Positions 19,651-34,921 are shown, counted from the stretch's first letter. The stretch: 64,000 bases of DNA from Myxococcales bacterium (GCA_016706545.1 JADJJK010000049.1:5492-69491); one strand, 5' to 3'. The notes: generated by a model not told the origin, from the sequence alone. A program made the numbers and translations.

Positions 19651-21453
19651 ATGGAGGATTGCGCTGGCGTCTCGCCACCCTTGTTGCCGCCGAGTACACC
19701 CCTGGTGCTGGCGCGTTCGAGCGTCGCTGGGCAACCGTGGCGCGTGGGCCTGAGGTGGGTCTGGGGGGCGCTGGCGCTGGCCTTGCTGGCGGTGGGCTGC
19801 GGCGGCAGCGCCGCTGGCCCGGTCGCGGTGAACCCGGCGATGCAGCCACTACCACCGCCGGCCGATGGGGATCCGGCGGCGGAGGGCGCGCCCTACCTGG
19901 CGATGCTGGCCAGCCGCCTGGCGCCGGAGTGGCGGCACTTCCTGGATGACTGTCGTCTGAGGCTGCCCGCGGAGCACCCGCTCAACGATCTGCGGCTCGA
20001 GGCCACCGCGTCCGCGGTGGTGGATCGCGCGGGCGCCATCTCGTCGGTGGAGCTGACGAGCAGCGGCAACGGCGATTTCGACGGCGCGGTGCGAGAGGTC
20101 ATGTCGGCCGTCGGCCCCTTGCCGCCGCCGCCAGCGTGGCTCTTGTCCGACGACGACAAGCTGCGGCTGACCTGGCGGTTCGCGCGCGATCAGCGGCAGG
20201 CCGGGGCTGCCGGCGCCAGCGTGCAGTGGCTCGAAGAGCCCGCGCCGCAGGTGGTGGACCGGCGGCTGGCGGCCGGCGACATCGAGGGCGCAGCGCGGCG
20301 GGTGGCGCGGCTGCCAGAGGCCGATCCGGCGTTGCGTGAGCAGGCGCGGCGGGTCCTCCTGGCCGCGGTGGTGGAGGGGTTCGCCGGGCAAGGGCAGGTG
20401 CAGCGCGAGGCGGTCATGGCCGTCCGGCGCGCCGGCCTGCGCGAGCTGGCGCCGCTGCTGGTGCCGCTGTCACAGGCCGCTGAGCCAGGCCTGCGCGAGC
20501 AGGCGGCGGCGGCGCTGGCGGAGCTGGCCGCGCCAGCCACCGCACCTGTGCTCCTGGAGCTCCTGGCGGCGGCGCGCGAGCCCGCGCTGGCCGCGGCGCT
20601 GGCGCGCGCGCTCGCGACCATCGGCATGGCGCCGGCTGCGGAGGCGGCGGTGATCCGGCTCTCCGGTGGAGATCGCGCCGCGCAGCTCGCCGCGATGTCG
20701 GCGCTGGCCGAGCTGCCAGTGTCCACCGCGCTCGCCGCGCAGATCACGCGCTGGTCCACCTCGCGCGATCCGCTGCTGCGCGGCGCGCTGTGCACCGCGG
20801 TGGCGCGCGCCAAGGTCCAGGCGACGGTGCGCTGGGACCTCCTGGGGCGCGGCATGGGAGATCGCGATGGCAGCGCGCGGGCCGCCTGCACCGCGGCGCT
20901 CGCGCTGCTCACGGCCAAGCCGCTGCCCTGGATGCGCTTCGCGTTGCAGCGCTCCATCGAGGACCGAGACCAGCGGGTCCGCGCGGCGGCGCTGACCTCG
21001 ATGCTGCGCTGGGATCCGGCGCGGCTGCGCGACCGGCTGCGGGCGCTGGCCGCCGACGGCGATGCGCAGGTGCGCGCCGCCACGGTCCCCGGGCTGGCCA
21101 GCCACGGCGACCTGGCGACCCTGCGCGGCCTGTTGTCCGACACGGACGTGCAGGTCCGGCGCACGGCGGCGCAGGCGCTGGTGCTGGTGGAGGAGGCCGC
21201 GGTGCGCGAGGTGGCGATGCGAGATCCCGACGCGCGGGTTCGCCTGGTGGCGCTGGAGGGCCGCGCCGATCCGTCCGCGGTGCTCAAGGTGCTCGCCAAC
21301 GACGAGGTCGCGGAGGTGCGCACCGAGGTGGAGGTGTTGCGGGTCGCCCACCGCGGCGAGTCGCTGCAGAGCGGCCTGCTGCGCATGGCGGGGACCGGCG
21401 GCAGCACCGTGGAGCGAGTGCGGATCTCGCTGGCCTGGCTGCTCGCCACCTGA
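19651..21453 (+). CDS. HEAT-repeat lipoprotein
   Basis: 600 residues from ATG 19651, chosen for the promoter box 7 nt upstream; GTG 19744 would give a shorter signal peptide. A signal sequence (WVWGALALALLAVGC) ends in the lipobox LAVGC. Residues about 75-180 include a segment with TonB-C-like spacing (ATASAVVDRAGAISSVELTSSGNGDFDGAV). From about 220 to the end, Ala/Leu/Arg-rich helical pairs repeat every ~31 residues as in PBS-lyase HEAT repeats, for example LREQAAAALAELAAPA and VRAATVPGLASHGD. Such proteins are usually protein scaffolds; here at the envelope. The role is unknown. Confidence 0.82.
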   Translation: MEDCAGVSPPLLPPSTPLVLARSSVAGQPWRVGLRWVWGALALALLAVGCGGSAAGPVAVNPAMQPLPPPADGDPAAEGAPYLAMLASRLAPEWRHFLDDCRLRLPAEHPLNDLRLEATASAVVDRAGAISSVELTSSGNGDFDGAVREVMSAVGPLPPPPAWLLSDDDKLRLTWRFARDQRQAGAAGASVQWLEEPAPQVVDRRLAAGDIEGAARRVARLPEADPALREQARRVLLAAVVEGFAGQGQVQREAVMAVRRAGLRELAPLLVPLSQAAEPGLREQAAAALAELAAPATAPVLLELLAAAREPALAAALARALATIGMAPAAEAAVIRLSGGDRAAQLAAMSALAELPVSTALAAQITRWSTSRDPLLRGALCTAVARAKVQATVRWDLLGRGMGDRDGSARAACTAALALLTAKPLPWMRFALQRSIEDRDQRVRAAALTSMLRWDPARLRDRLRALAADGDAQVRAATVPGLASHGDLATLRGLLSDTDVQVRRTAAQALVLVEEAAVREVAMRDPDARVRLVALEGRADPSAVLKVLANDEVAEVRTEVEVLRVAHRGESLQSGLLRMAGTGGSTVERVRISLAWLLAT

Positions 21454-21543
21454 TCCAGCCTGCCTGGATCGGACGCTGCGCGAGCGGCCCGCGCCAGGTC
21501 TCACCGCGTGCGAAATCCAAATGATCTGGCCGGGCCGCCCTGC

Positions 21544-21549
21544 TAGGCT
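21544..21549 (+). promoter_or_regulatory. -10-like TAGGCT before the FGE-like gene
   Basis: TGC-TAGGCT, extended -10 form, 10 nt before ATG 21560. Confidence 0.45.
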
Positions 21550-21559
21550 ACCGCCTACG

Positions 21560-22513
21560 ATGTCTGCCGTGACGCGCCTCGCGGTTGCCGGTTTCGCGCT
21601 CACCGTCGCGGCGATGTCGGCGCAGGCCGAGCGCGCGGTCCGCGCCAGCGGCCGGGCAGGCGTGGTGCGGGTGGCGACCCCTGCGCCCGAGGCGGTGGAG
21701 GTCCCAGGTGGCACGTTCTCGATGGGACTCGAGCCCGACGCCATCGAGCTCTTGAAGAACCACTGCAAGGCGATGGTCGGAGCGCTCGCCGAGCTGTGCG
21801 ACGCGCTCGACGAGCAGTTCGCCGGCATGCGCATGCGCAGCGTGTTCGTGTCACGCTTCGCCATCGGCCGTCGCGAGGTGACCACGGAGGACTACCGCGA
21901 GTGTGTCGCCGCCGGGATGTGCAGCCTCGATCCGCTGGTGGGCCAAGACGGACGCTATCTGCGAGATGAGTGGCCGCTGGTCAACGTGACCTGGTGGGAG
22001 GCTTCGGAGTATTGCCGCTGGCGGCAAGGGCGGCTGCCCACCGAGGCCGAGTGGGAGCGCGCGGCGCGCGGCGACGACACCCGGGCGTGGCCCTGGGGCG
22101 ACTCGCCGCGGCCCGCGGACTTCAACCATGGGCGCCTGACCGCTGCCATGATGCGCGGCCGCGGCAACGTGCATGACGTGCTCGGTGATCCCGATGACGC
22201 GGACGGCGCGTTGCTGCTGGCGCCGCCCGGCAGCTACCCCTGGGGGGCAGGTCCGTTCGGCACGCTCGACCAGGCGGGCAACGTGGCGGAGTGGGTCTAC
22301 GATGCCTGGAGCGACACCGGCTACGAGCGGCTCTCGGGCACCAACCCGGTGCGCGAGCCGACGCTGTTCGACCCGCGGGTGGTGCGCGGCGGCTCTTGGC
22401 GGACCACCCCGGAGACGGCGCGGGTGGACGCGCGCGATGTCTTCAACGACGAGTACCTGCCGGACATGCGCTCGCCATACGTCGGCTTTCGCTGCGCCTG
22501 GGACCGCCGGTAG
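21560..22513 (+). CDS. secreted FGE-sulfatase-domain (SUMF1-like) protein
   Basis: 317 residues from ATG 21560, with a signal peptide ending near AMSAQA. The formylglycine-generating-enzyme fold is evident: VPGGTFSMG start, FAIGRREVTTEDY, the core NVTWWEASEYCRW and GRLPTEAEWERAARG, GNVAEWVYDAW, VVRGGSWR and a final VGFRCAW. Genuine FGEs oxidise a sulfatase Cys, but most bacterial homologues in this large family have other or structural roles, and no sulfatase is adjacent. An insert (about 60-95) with two Cys is unusual. Secretion argues for an envelope role. Confidence 0.88.
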   Translation: MSAVTRLAVAGFALTVAAMSAQAERAVRASGRAGVVRVATPAPEAVEVPGGTFSMGLEPDAIELLKNHCKAMVGALAELCDALDEQFAGMRMRSVFVSRFAIGRREVTTEDYRECVAAGMCSLDPLVGQDGRYLRDEWPLVNVTWWEASEYCRWRQGRLPTEAEWERAARGDDTRAWPWGDSPRPADFNHGRLTAAMMRGRGNVHDVLGDPDDADGALLLAPPGSYPWGAGPFGTLDQAGNVAEWVYDAWSDTGYERLSGTNPVREPTLFDPRVVRGGSWRTTPETARVDARDVFNDEYLPDMRSPYVGFRCAWDRR

Positions 22514-22577
22514 CGCGCCGATAGCGCGCGGGTAGCGGTCGATAGCCGTCGGTCGCTGCGGTGTCGCCCGCTCTCCT

Positions 22578-22778
22578 CTACTGGGCCGTGGGGCCTGCGT
22601 CGATCGCGTCGGCGCGGTTCTGGCACTGGCCGGTGGCCTTGTTGCACACCAGGCCATCTTCGCAGTCTGACTGCACCTGGCAGCGCTCTCCGACGCCCTG
22701 GTCACACGCGGAGAAGGCAAGACCGAGCGCGGCGAGACTGACCACCGTGGTCACGAACAGCACGAGCGAGCGTCGCAT
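22578..22778 (-). CDS. small Cys-rich lipoprotein
   Basis: 66 residues from ATG 22778. The signal sequence ends in a lipobox-like FSAC. The mature part is short with six Cys including the lipidated one; the block CQVQSDCEDGLVCNKATGQC has the Cys spacing of the small disulphide module common in myxobacterial surface lipoproteins. A TAGGAC hexamer 6 nt upstream is a near match to the local -10 pattern. Convergent with the FGE-like gene, from which it may be regulated independently. Confidence 0.8.
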   Translation of the reverse strand: MRRSLVLFVTTVVSLAALGLAFSACDQGVGERCQVQSDCEDGLVCNKATGQCQNRADAIDAGPTAQ

Positions 22779-22973
22779 GGCAGGGTCCTAGCACAGGGGC
22801 CTTGCCGTGGCCAAGGCGGCATCGACGGAACCGGTCCCGAGGTGGCCCCGGCGTGGCCGATGCAGCACTGGCTTGCGCTTGCGGCTCGCGGCAGGAAACC
22901 TGTTGCGGCGCCTCGCGGTCAAAGCCTCGGGCGAGGTGCGCGCTGGGCCGCCCGCGGCCAAGGCCGTGCGCCT

Positions 22974-23039
22974 GGCCGTGCGCCTCGCGATCGCCTGGCT
23001 GCCGCCTGGCCGTGCGCCTGGCGATCGCCTGGCTGCCGC
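22974..23039. repeat. 34-bp tandem duplication in an intergenic spacer
   Basis: A 32-bp sequence starting GGCCGTGCGCCT and containing GCGATCGC occurs at 22974-23005 and 23008-23039 with one mismatch. The 285-bp gap 22779-23063 otherwise shows no coding or RNA signal that I recognise. Confidence 0.85.
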
Positions 23040-23063
23040 GGGCTGCCCGGCTCTGGGCCCGGC

Positions 23064-23567
23064 TCAGGGCAGCTCGTCGAGCGCCACGATCTCGAGCCAC
23101 TGCACGTCGGTGATCTCGTACTCGCGGCGGCCCTTGGGGCTCTGCACGGTGAAGGTGTCGCCCACCTCTTTACCGATCATGGAGCGCGCGACCGGGGCGG
23201 AGATCGAGATCCGGCCGCGCTTGATGTCCGCCTCGTGCTCGCCCACGATCGCGTAGGTCTGGCGCTCGCTGCTATCGGTGTCCTCGATGGTCACCGTCGC
23301 GCCGAAGCGCACGCGGTTGCCAGACAGCTTGTTCGGGTCGATGACCTCGGCCAAGGACAGCTTGGCGTCAAGCTCACGGATCTTGGCCTCGATGAGGCCC
23401 TGCTCTTCTTTGGCGGCGCTGTAGTCGGCGTTCTCCGACAGGTCGCCGTGGCCGCGCGCGATCTCGATGGCCCGGCTGTTGGCGGGGCGATCGACTTCTT
23501 TGAGCCTCTTGAGATGGGCTCGCATCGAAGCGAAGCCGCTCGGGGTCATGGGGAATTTCTCGCTCAT
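23064..23567 (-). CDS. greA: transcription elongation factor GreA
   Basis: 167 residues from ATG 23567, which has an AAGGAAA Shine-Dalgarno 6 nt upstream, one of the few clear ones in the window. The N-terminal coiled coil contains the acidic tip motif DLSENADYSAAKEEQ that enters the polymerase secondary channel and stimulates cleavage of backtracked RNA. The C-terminal FKBP-like domain follows (VGEHEADIKRGRISI, SPVARSMIGKEVGDT-like). E. coli GreA is 158 residues, so length is normal. It stands alone with no carAB or lysS next to it. Confidence 0.94.
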   Translation of the reverse strand: MSEKFPMTPSGFASMRAHLKRLKEVDRPANSRAIEIARGHGDLSENADYSAAKEEQGLIEAKIRELDAKLSLAEVIDPNKLSGNRVRFGATVTIEDTDSSERQTYAIVGEHEADIKRGRISISAPVARSMIGKEVGDTFTVQSPKGRREYEITDVQWLEIVALDELP

Positions 23568-23717
23568 GAGCGTTTCCTTCGCACGCCACCTAAGTGGGGA
23601 GCTGTATTGATTACCGCTGTCAGCCTCGCCTCGCAAGGGCGGACGCGCTCGGCCGGTGAAGTCCGGGGTGGACTCAGCGAGCAAGCCGGCGAGGCGAGGC
23701 CGTGATGGGGTCTGGCA

Positions 23718-24703
23718 TCAGCGACCTTCGAAGGTCAGAACGACGCCGACGCCGTCGTGAAGCAGCATCGGCCGCAGCGCGGCGGCGCTGGGCCGCTCGC
23801 GGCGGCGGTGGTCCTTGATCCAGAAGTAGGTGCCCAGGCCCGCGAGCCCGGCACCGACGACGATCATCGTGTTGCCCCAGGTCGCCGCGGTCTGGGCTTG
23901 CCCTTCGAGATCTCGCAGCGCGGCGAGCTGCGCCGCGGTGTCGTCGGGCGCCTGATCGATGTCGTCTTGCAGCGAGCTGGCGCGCAGCCACAGCAAGAGG
24001 CCAGTCATGGTCGTCACGCCGGCGGCGCTGAAAGACACCACGGCCCAACGGCGGTTCGCCCCGGCGCGGGGGGCGGCGCCGCGCTGCACGTCCGGGGGCG
24101 TCGCGGCGCGGGTCTCCAAGGAGCTCGCCGAGAGGTCGGGCTCGCCTGGCGGTGAGGCCACGGGCGGAGCTGTCGGTGGGGGCGCGTCTTGGGGCGCATC
24201 CTCCTGATAGAGGTCCTTGACGCCAGGGGTCACCGCCGGCTCCAGGCCAGCGCCAGCTTCGACTCGCACCTTGGTCGTTCGCCGTGGCTTGCCCAGCGCC
24301 GCGCGGGTGATCACGATCTCCCCGCTCTTGCTCGAGGTCCCAAACACCACCTCGTCGACCGCCAGCGTGGTGAGCACCTGATCTGCGCAGTCGTCGCTCG
24401 CCGCGTCGCACCCGATGAGCACCGCCGCGTCTTCGAAGGAGGTCTCCCCGGCGCTGGCGTCTTGCCCGGTGGCCACGAGCGCGCTCTGCACCGCGGCCTG
24501 CACCTTGGCGCCGTTGGCGCCACGGAACGTGAGCACCAGGACCTTGGCCCACGCTGGCTGTGCCACGACGAGCAGGGACCCGATCACCAGCGCGGCGATC
24601 ACCGCTGCTCGCCTGGGCCTCGGTCGAGGGGGGCGCCGCGCGCAGGTCGCTTCCGGCGCTCGCGCGCTACCTGGGGACACTCTGCCGCCATTGTCGCCAC
24701 CGG

Positions 24704-24707
<4 letters not shown>
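23718..24707 (-). CDS. membrane-anchored partner protein of the adjacent kinase
   Basis: 329 residues, start overlapping the kinase stop by 4 bp (ATGA at 24704-24707). After a basic N-terminus a hydrophobic signal or anchor (AAVIAALVIGSLLVVAQPAWA) leads into a domain with FRGANGAKVQAAVQSAL, a Cys pair (IGCDAASDDCADQ) and VDEVVFGTS, a pattern often seen in myxobacterial envelope proteins encoded beside kinases or TPR proteins. A Pro-rich linker and two more hydrophobic segments follow (SFSAAGVTTMTGLLLWL and IVVGAGLAGLGTYFWI). The coupling argues that it is a substrate or sensory partner of the kinase. Function unknown. Confidence 0.75.
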
Positions 24708-27502
<2,795 letters not shown>

Positions 27503-27509
27503 GACGGCC

Positions 27510-27515
27510 AGAATA
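27510..27515 (-). promoter_or_regulatory. -10-like TATTCT before the membrane kinase
   Basis: TATTCT on the minus strand, 7 nt before GTG 27502. Confidence 0.45.
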
Positions 27516-27644
27516 ACCCGGCGCTGGCGCTTGGAATCAATCCCGTTTTGGGGAAAGCGCCATCAGCCGACCGGGGGTCGACTGCCAGGCTTTGTTCGCG
27601 ATGGGCACTTGTGACGGACCTGCCGCTCGTGTCATGCCGACCGG

Positions 27645-30845
<3,201 letters not shown>

Positions 30846-30900
30846 GGCGCTCGTTTACCGCAGACGCGCCACGCAAGGAAGACGTGATCCCGCGCTATCG

Positions 30901-31650
30901 CTACTGGTCGTAGCCTGGACGGTCGTTCCGCTTCACCACGCCGCCTTCGATGGTGAACGCGGTCAGCGGGCCGGTCAGGAGCGCCGCGATGGCGGCCTGG
31001 TGTTCCCCCACCGCCACCTGCTTGTCGGCGAGCACCTCCAGGAGCCGGCGCCGGATCCGCCCCGACTCTTCGTCTGGCCGCACCATCGCCGACAGCAGGG
31101 CCGCGGAGATCTCGGCGACGTCGTGGTGGCCCAGCCCCTCGACGGCGACAAACCGCACGTTCTCGTCGAAGTCCGCCAGGTAGGGCGCCAGGCGGCTGGC
31201 GACCTCCGCGGAGGTCGCCGCCGGCCACTCGGAGAGCCAGCGCAGGAGGTCGATGCGGCGCTCCGGGTGGCGCACGTAGCCAGGCTGCTCTCCGGCGAGC
31301 ACCTCGTCCACCACCTGCAGCGCGACCGCCTTGTCGGCGATGCGCTCGAGGACGCGGAGCGGAAAGGACAGCGCCTCGGCCGACTTGATGAAGCGCCGGA
31401 GCGCGGGCAGGGCCTGCGCTCCCTTGCTGACCAGCCCGTCGACCACCCAGGCCTTCTCCTGTTCGTCCTCCACCAGCTTCATGCTGGTGACGGCGAAGCG
31501 ACGGCACAGCCCAAAGAGCGCTTCGTCCGAGCCGTCCTCCAGCAGCCGCTCCAGGGCAGGAAACCGGTCCGCCTGCTGGGCCAGCTTGTTGGTGGCGCGC
31601 TCGATCGTGCGCTGCAGCGACTTTTCTTTGGAGAACAGACCGAACACCAT
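30901..31650 (-). CDS. HEAT-repeat cytosolic protein
   Basis: 249 residues from ATG 31650. There is no signal peptide or membrane helix. Helical pairs repeat at about 30-40 residues, for example SDEALFGLCRRFAVTS, QALPALRRFIKSAE, ADKAVALQVVDEVLAGE and DFDENVRFVAVEGLGHH, matching HEAT-like architecture. It reads towards carB and ends 55 bp before its start, so the two may be cotranscribed. TAGTGT lies 14 nt before the start. Probably a protein-interaction scaffold; function unknown. Confidence 0.78.
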   Translation of the reverse strand: MVFGLFSKEKSLQRTIERATNKLAQQADRFPALERLLEDGSDEALFGLCRRFAVTSMKLVEDEQEKAWVVDGLVSKGAQALPALRRFIKSAEALSFPLRVLERIADKAVALQVVDEVLAGEQPGYVRHPERRIDLLRWLSEWPAATSAEVASRLAPYLADFDENVRFVAVEGLGHHDVAEISAALLSAMVRPDEESGRIRRRLLEVLADKQVAVGEHQAAIAALLTGPLTAFTIEGGVVKRNDRPGYDQ

Positions 31651-31956
31651 TGCGCCAGGACCCTACACTATTTGTTCCGGTAAGGCTGCCTGGCCACCGC
31701 CGCCGCCAGCGGCTGTCGACCCCGGCGTCGTCGAGTTCGGGTGTTGAATCGAGCGCAATTTCAGATGGATGGGGCGCGGTGGCGGCGCGGCGAGGCATGG
31801 CGCGGCCTGGCGAGGTGGCCAGCTAGGGGGCGGAAAATAATGCTCCTTTGGGGGCAGGGGGCCCCTCGCTTTGCGCCAGGGGGGGCGTGGGAGGCCGTGC
31901 CATTGGCGGCAAGCTGATGATCCTCTTGGTCCGCTGGATCGTAGAATGGGCGCCGG
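31651..31956. other. gene-free divergent spacer, 306 bp
   Basis: Promoter space between the HEAT gene and the cupredoxin gene. It carries TAGTGT (31665-31670, minus) and TAGAAT (31942-31947, plus) as -10-like boxes, and an 8-bp GGGGCCCC palindrome near 31857. No RNA gene or ORF is supported. Confidence 0.5.
31942..31947 (+). promoter_or_regulatory. -10-like TAGAAT before the cupredoxin gene
   Basis: TAGAAT with 9 nt to ATG 31957. Confidence 0.45.
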
Positions 31957-32988
31957 ATGAAACCCTTAGCTGGTGTTCGGATCGTCTTGGTGGCCGGCGT
32001 CGTCCTGGGGGCGGCGGCGGCCCAACAGCGCAGCCTGGTGGCAGACTCCAAGGCGCCCACGGGCAAGCCAGGGCCCACCGCCGCGGCGGCGCCAGCGGGG
32101 AAGCCGCCGATCGCGGCAGATCCCGTCGCCAGGCGCTCCGCCGCGCTGCGCGAGGCCGCGGACTTGCTGGAGCGCGCCGGCAAGGCGCTCGCGGGCGGCA
32201 ACCGCAACCTGGCGGATCAGTTCTTCTCGCAGGCCGAGCTGCTGGTGGGCGCGCCCGCGCTCGCCGATCTGGCGGAGCCATTTCGCGCCGGTGGCCCGCC
32301 GCGCGTCACCACGCCCACCATCGCGGTCGACCGCGGCGCGGCGCCGCAGCCGCCGATCATCGGCAACTCGGATCAGGAGGACGAGGACGACAAGGTCGCC
32401 CCCCCCAAGGTGGAGGGCAGTCTCAGCGGTACCGTGCGCATCGGCGCCAAGGCGGCCACCGGGGTGGGGCTCGTGACCCTGGAGCCGATCGGCCGCAAGA
32501 GCAAGAAGCGCCCGGCCCGCCGTCGAGTGATCGAGCAGCGTGGGCGCGAGTTTCTGCCCAGGCTGACCGCCATCTCGGTGGGCTCGTCGATCGCGTTCCC
32601 CAACTTCGACACGGTGTTTCACAACGTGTTCTCGACCTCCCCCGCCGCGCCGTTCGACCTGGGCCTCTACCGGGCGGGCGAGGCGCGTGAGGTCACCTTC
32701 ACCAAGGAGGGCGTGCTACGCCTGGGATGTAACTTGCACGCCAACATGTCGGCCTATGTCGCGGTGGTCTCAGCGCCGCATTACACCGTCACCGATGCCT
32801 CCGGCGGCTTTGCGTTTCGCCACCTGGCGCCCGGCAAGTACAAGCTCAGCGCCTGGAACGAGCGCAGCAAGGAGCCGGTGGTGAAAGAGATCACGATCAA
32901 GGCCGGAAAGAACCAGCTCGAGGTCTCGGTCAGCGACGACGCGGCCAAGGGGCCGCCGCCTGACAAGTTCGGGGGCAAGCGTGGCTAA
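31957..32988 (+). CDS. secreted cupredoxin-like protein with regulatory beta-sandwich
   Basis: 343 residues. A signal peptide (VRIVLVAGVVLGAAAA) is followed by a helical TPR-like part (about 45-100) and an acidic linker. From about 150 the chain is a cupredoxin: FPNFDTVFHNVFS gives His222, and LGCNLHANM gives Cys258, His261 and Met264, the complete type-1 copper ligand set. A carboxypeptidase-regulatory-like segment (TDASGGFAFRHLAPGKYKLSAWN) ends it. It should bind a mononuclear blue copper in the periplasm or at the cell surface. The next gene, a membrane kinase, overlaps it by 8 bp, so the copper protein may be the sensor input of that kinase. Confidence 0.87.
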   Translation: MKPLAGVRIVLVAGVVLGAAAAQQRSLVADSKAPTGKPGPTAAAAPAGKPPIAADPVARRSAALREAADLLERAGKALAGGNRNLADQFFSQAELLVGAPALADLAEPFRAGGPPRVTTPTIAVDRGAAPQPPIIGNSDQEDEDDKVAPPKVEGSLSGTVRIGAKAATGVGLVTLEPIGRKSKKRPARRRVIEQRGREFLPRLTAISVGSSIAFPNFDTVFHNVFSTSPAAPFDLGLYRAGEAREVTFTKEGVLRLGCNLHANMSAYVAVVSAPHYTVTDASGGFAFRHLAPGKYKLSAWNERSKEPVVKEITIKAGKNQLEVSVSDDAAKGPPPDKFGGKRG

Positions 32989-34876
32989 GGCGGCGCTGCT
33001 CGCCGGGGGCGTTGCCTTGCTGGTGGCCGGTGGCGCAGCCCTGGGCTGGGGGCTGACCCGGCCGACCGCCGGCACGGACCTGCAGGCGCTGCAGAAGGTC
33101 GCGGTGCTCATCGACAGCGAGATCAAGCAGCGCCGCGCGCAGGTCACCACGCGCGCGGAGGGGACGGCGATCCAGAACCCGCTGCGCAACGCGATCGGCA
33201 GCGATCCGGCGACCATCGCGGACCTCATCAAGCACGGCGATCTGGCGCTGCCTCCGCCTGATACCGGCGAGACCCTGGAGCTTGGACAGGTCTTTGGCGA
33301 CAAGGTGGAGACCTTGCTGCTCCGGCCCGAGAACGGGCAGCGCCCGCCCTTCGTCTCCAGGTTGAAGGCCGAGGAGCTGCGCGATGCCGGCGTGGAGGTG
33401 CTCATGCTCGGCGAGCCCGCGGTGCTCTCGCGCGTGGTCCGCATCGTGCCAAGCGACGCGCAGAAGAACCAGGAGGGCTACCTGGGCTACCTGGTGGTCT
33501 CGCGCACGCTGGACCTGTCCGCGGCGGTGGCGGAGCTGGCGGCGCTGCGCCTGCCTGCCCAGCTAGCTCACCAGCAGACCTCTCAAGCGCTGGGCGCCGC
33601 GCCACCGGCCAGCGCGACCTTGACCAAGCTGCCCATCTCGTCGTCGCCGGGGCTGGAGCTCTCGGTGGCGGCGGTGGCAGCCAGGCCGCGGCCTATCGCC
33701 GCGATGGCGGCGGGCGGCGCGGCGGCGCTCAGCGGCGTGGTGCTGCTCGCGCTGGCGCTCCTGGGCGCAGGGCGGCGTCAGGGCGAGGCCCGCGCTGGCG
33801 AGGGCCGTGCGCTGGCGGCCGGGACGCCAGCGGTGCAGACCCCGGTCCCTGGCGCGATCACGATGATCTCCGGGCCGGGCGCGAGCGCGTCGCTGTCCAG
33901 CATGCAAGGGGGCGCGGTGCTCGGGCGCTGGGAGCTGCTGCGCCGGCTTGGCTCGGGCGGGATGGCGGACGTCCATCTCGCGCACTCGCGCGGCGAGGCG
34001 GGGTTCGAGAAGCTGGTGGCGCTCAAGGTGATGCACCCGTTTCTGGCGCGCAGCGGTCGCGCGGTGGAGCACTTCTTGGATGAAGCCCGGGTGGCCGCGC
34101 AGATCGTCCACTCCAACGTCGTGCAGATCTATGACCTGGGGAAGATCGGCGAGGACTACGTCATCGTCATGGAGTACGTCGACGGCGCCAACCTGGACAC
34201 GCTGCTCTCGGCCACGCGCGCCAGCGGGCGGCCGGTGCCCGTGCCGGTGGCGCTGGGGATCTTGCGCCGCATCTGCGACGGCCTGACCGCGGCCCACCGC
34301 GCGCTGGCCAAGGACGGCACGCCGCTCCAGATCGTCCATCGCGACGTCAAGAGCGGCAACGTGCTGGTGTCGCGCCAGGGCGTGGTGAAGGTGGTGGATT
34401 TCGGCATCGCCAAGGCGGCGCAGCAATCCCACGTCACCATGGCGGGCGAGACCAAGGGCACGCCGTCCATGATGGCCCCCGAGCAGCGGGTGGGCGACGT
34501 GGTGGATGTTCGCGCCGACGTGTACTCCACCGCGGCGGTGGGCTACGAGCTCTTGACCAACACCGCGGTCAACCTGGATCTGGCCGCGCTGGCTCACCTG
34601 GGAACCGAGGGCTGGCCCCATCTCGCCGCGCCCAGCAAGGTGCGTGCGGAGTTGCCGGCGGAGCTGGACCAGATCCTCCTGGGTGCGATGGCGTTTGACC
34701 GGGATCAACGGCCGGCCGACTGCGCCATGCTGGAAGCGCAGTTCGAGGCGGTGGCCAAGCGCCATCACCTCGAGTGCAGCGACAAGGAGCTGGCGCGCTG
34801 GGTGCAAGGCGAGCTGGCGCTCCTGGGCGAGGGCACGCCGCTGGCGCGGCCGGCCGCGGATTCGCTGCACGCCTGA
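32981..34876 (+). CDS. membrane Ser/Thr kinase with N-terminal external sensor
   Basis: 631 residues from GTG 32981. An N-terminal membrane helix (about 2-25) and a second one (about 236-263) enclose a ~210-residue external domain of alpha/beta character with RIVPSDAQKNQEGYLGYLVVSRTL, which resembles extracytoplasmic sensor folds such as Cache; that resemblance is tentative. The kinase follows at about 315-590 with LGSGGMAD, VALKV, HRDVKSGN, DFG and APEQ, all catalytic residues present. Most Hanks-type receptor kinases carry the kinase at the N-terminus and the sensor outside at the C-terminus, so this order is inverted. Overlap with the cupredoxin gene implies one functional unit. Confidence 0.92.
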   Translation: MAKAALLAGGVALLVAGGAALGWGLTRPTAGTDLQALQKVAVLIDSEIKQRRAQVTTRAEGTAIQNPLRNAIGSDPATIADLIKHGDLALPPPDTGETLELGQVFGDKVETLLLRPENGQRPPFVSRLKAEELRDAGVEVLMLGEPAVLSRVVRIVPSDAQKNQEGYLGYLVVSRTLDLSAAVAELAALRLPAQLAHQQTSQALGAAPPASATLTKLPISSSPGLELSVAAVAARPRPIAAMAAGGAAALSGVVLLALALLGAGRRQGEARAGEGRALAAGTPAVQTPVPGAITMISGPGASASLSSMQGGAVLGRWELLRRLGSGGMADVHLAHSRGEAGFEKLVALKVMHPFLARSGRAVEHFLDEARVAAQIVHSNVVQIYDLGKIGEDYVIVMEYVDGANLDTLLSATRASGRPVPVPVALGILRRICDGLTAAHRALAKDGTPLQIVHRDVKSGNVLVSRQGVVKVVDFGIAKAAQQSHVTMAGETKGTPSMMAPEQRVGDVVDVRADVYSTAAVGYELLTNTAVNLDLAALAHLGTEGWPHLAAPSKVRAELPAELDQILLGAMAFDRDQRPADCAMLEAQFEAVAKRHHLECSDKELARWVQGELALLGEGTPLARPAADSLHA

Positions 34877-34908
34877 CCCACGGCATCGAGGCGAGCGAGC
34901 GCGCTACC

Positions 34909-34918
34909 GGGGGGGGGG
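34909..34918. repeat. G10 homopolymer in the convergent spacer
   Basis: Ten consecutive G in the 45-bp spacer between the kinase and the TPR protein gene, the longest mononucleotide run I noticed. It may be slippage-prone or miscalled. Confidence 0.8.
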
Positions 34919-34921
34919 CCG

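Noticed and set aside
22990..23030. GCGATCGC octamers as a HIP1-like genomic signal
   Set aside because: The two copies are part of one 34-bp duplication and the octamer is expected often in DNA of this composition.
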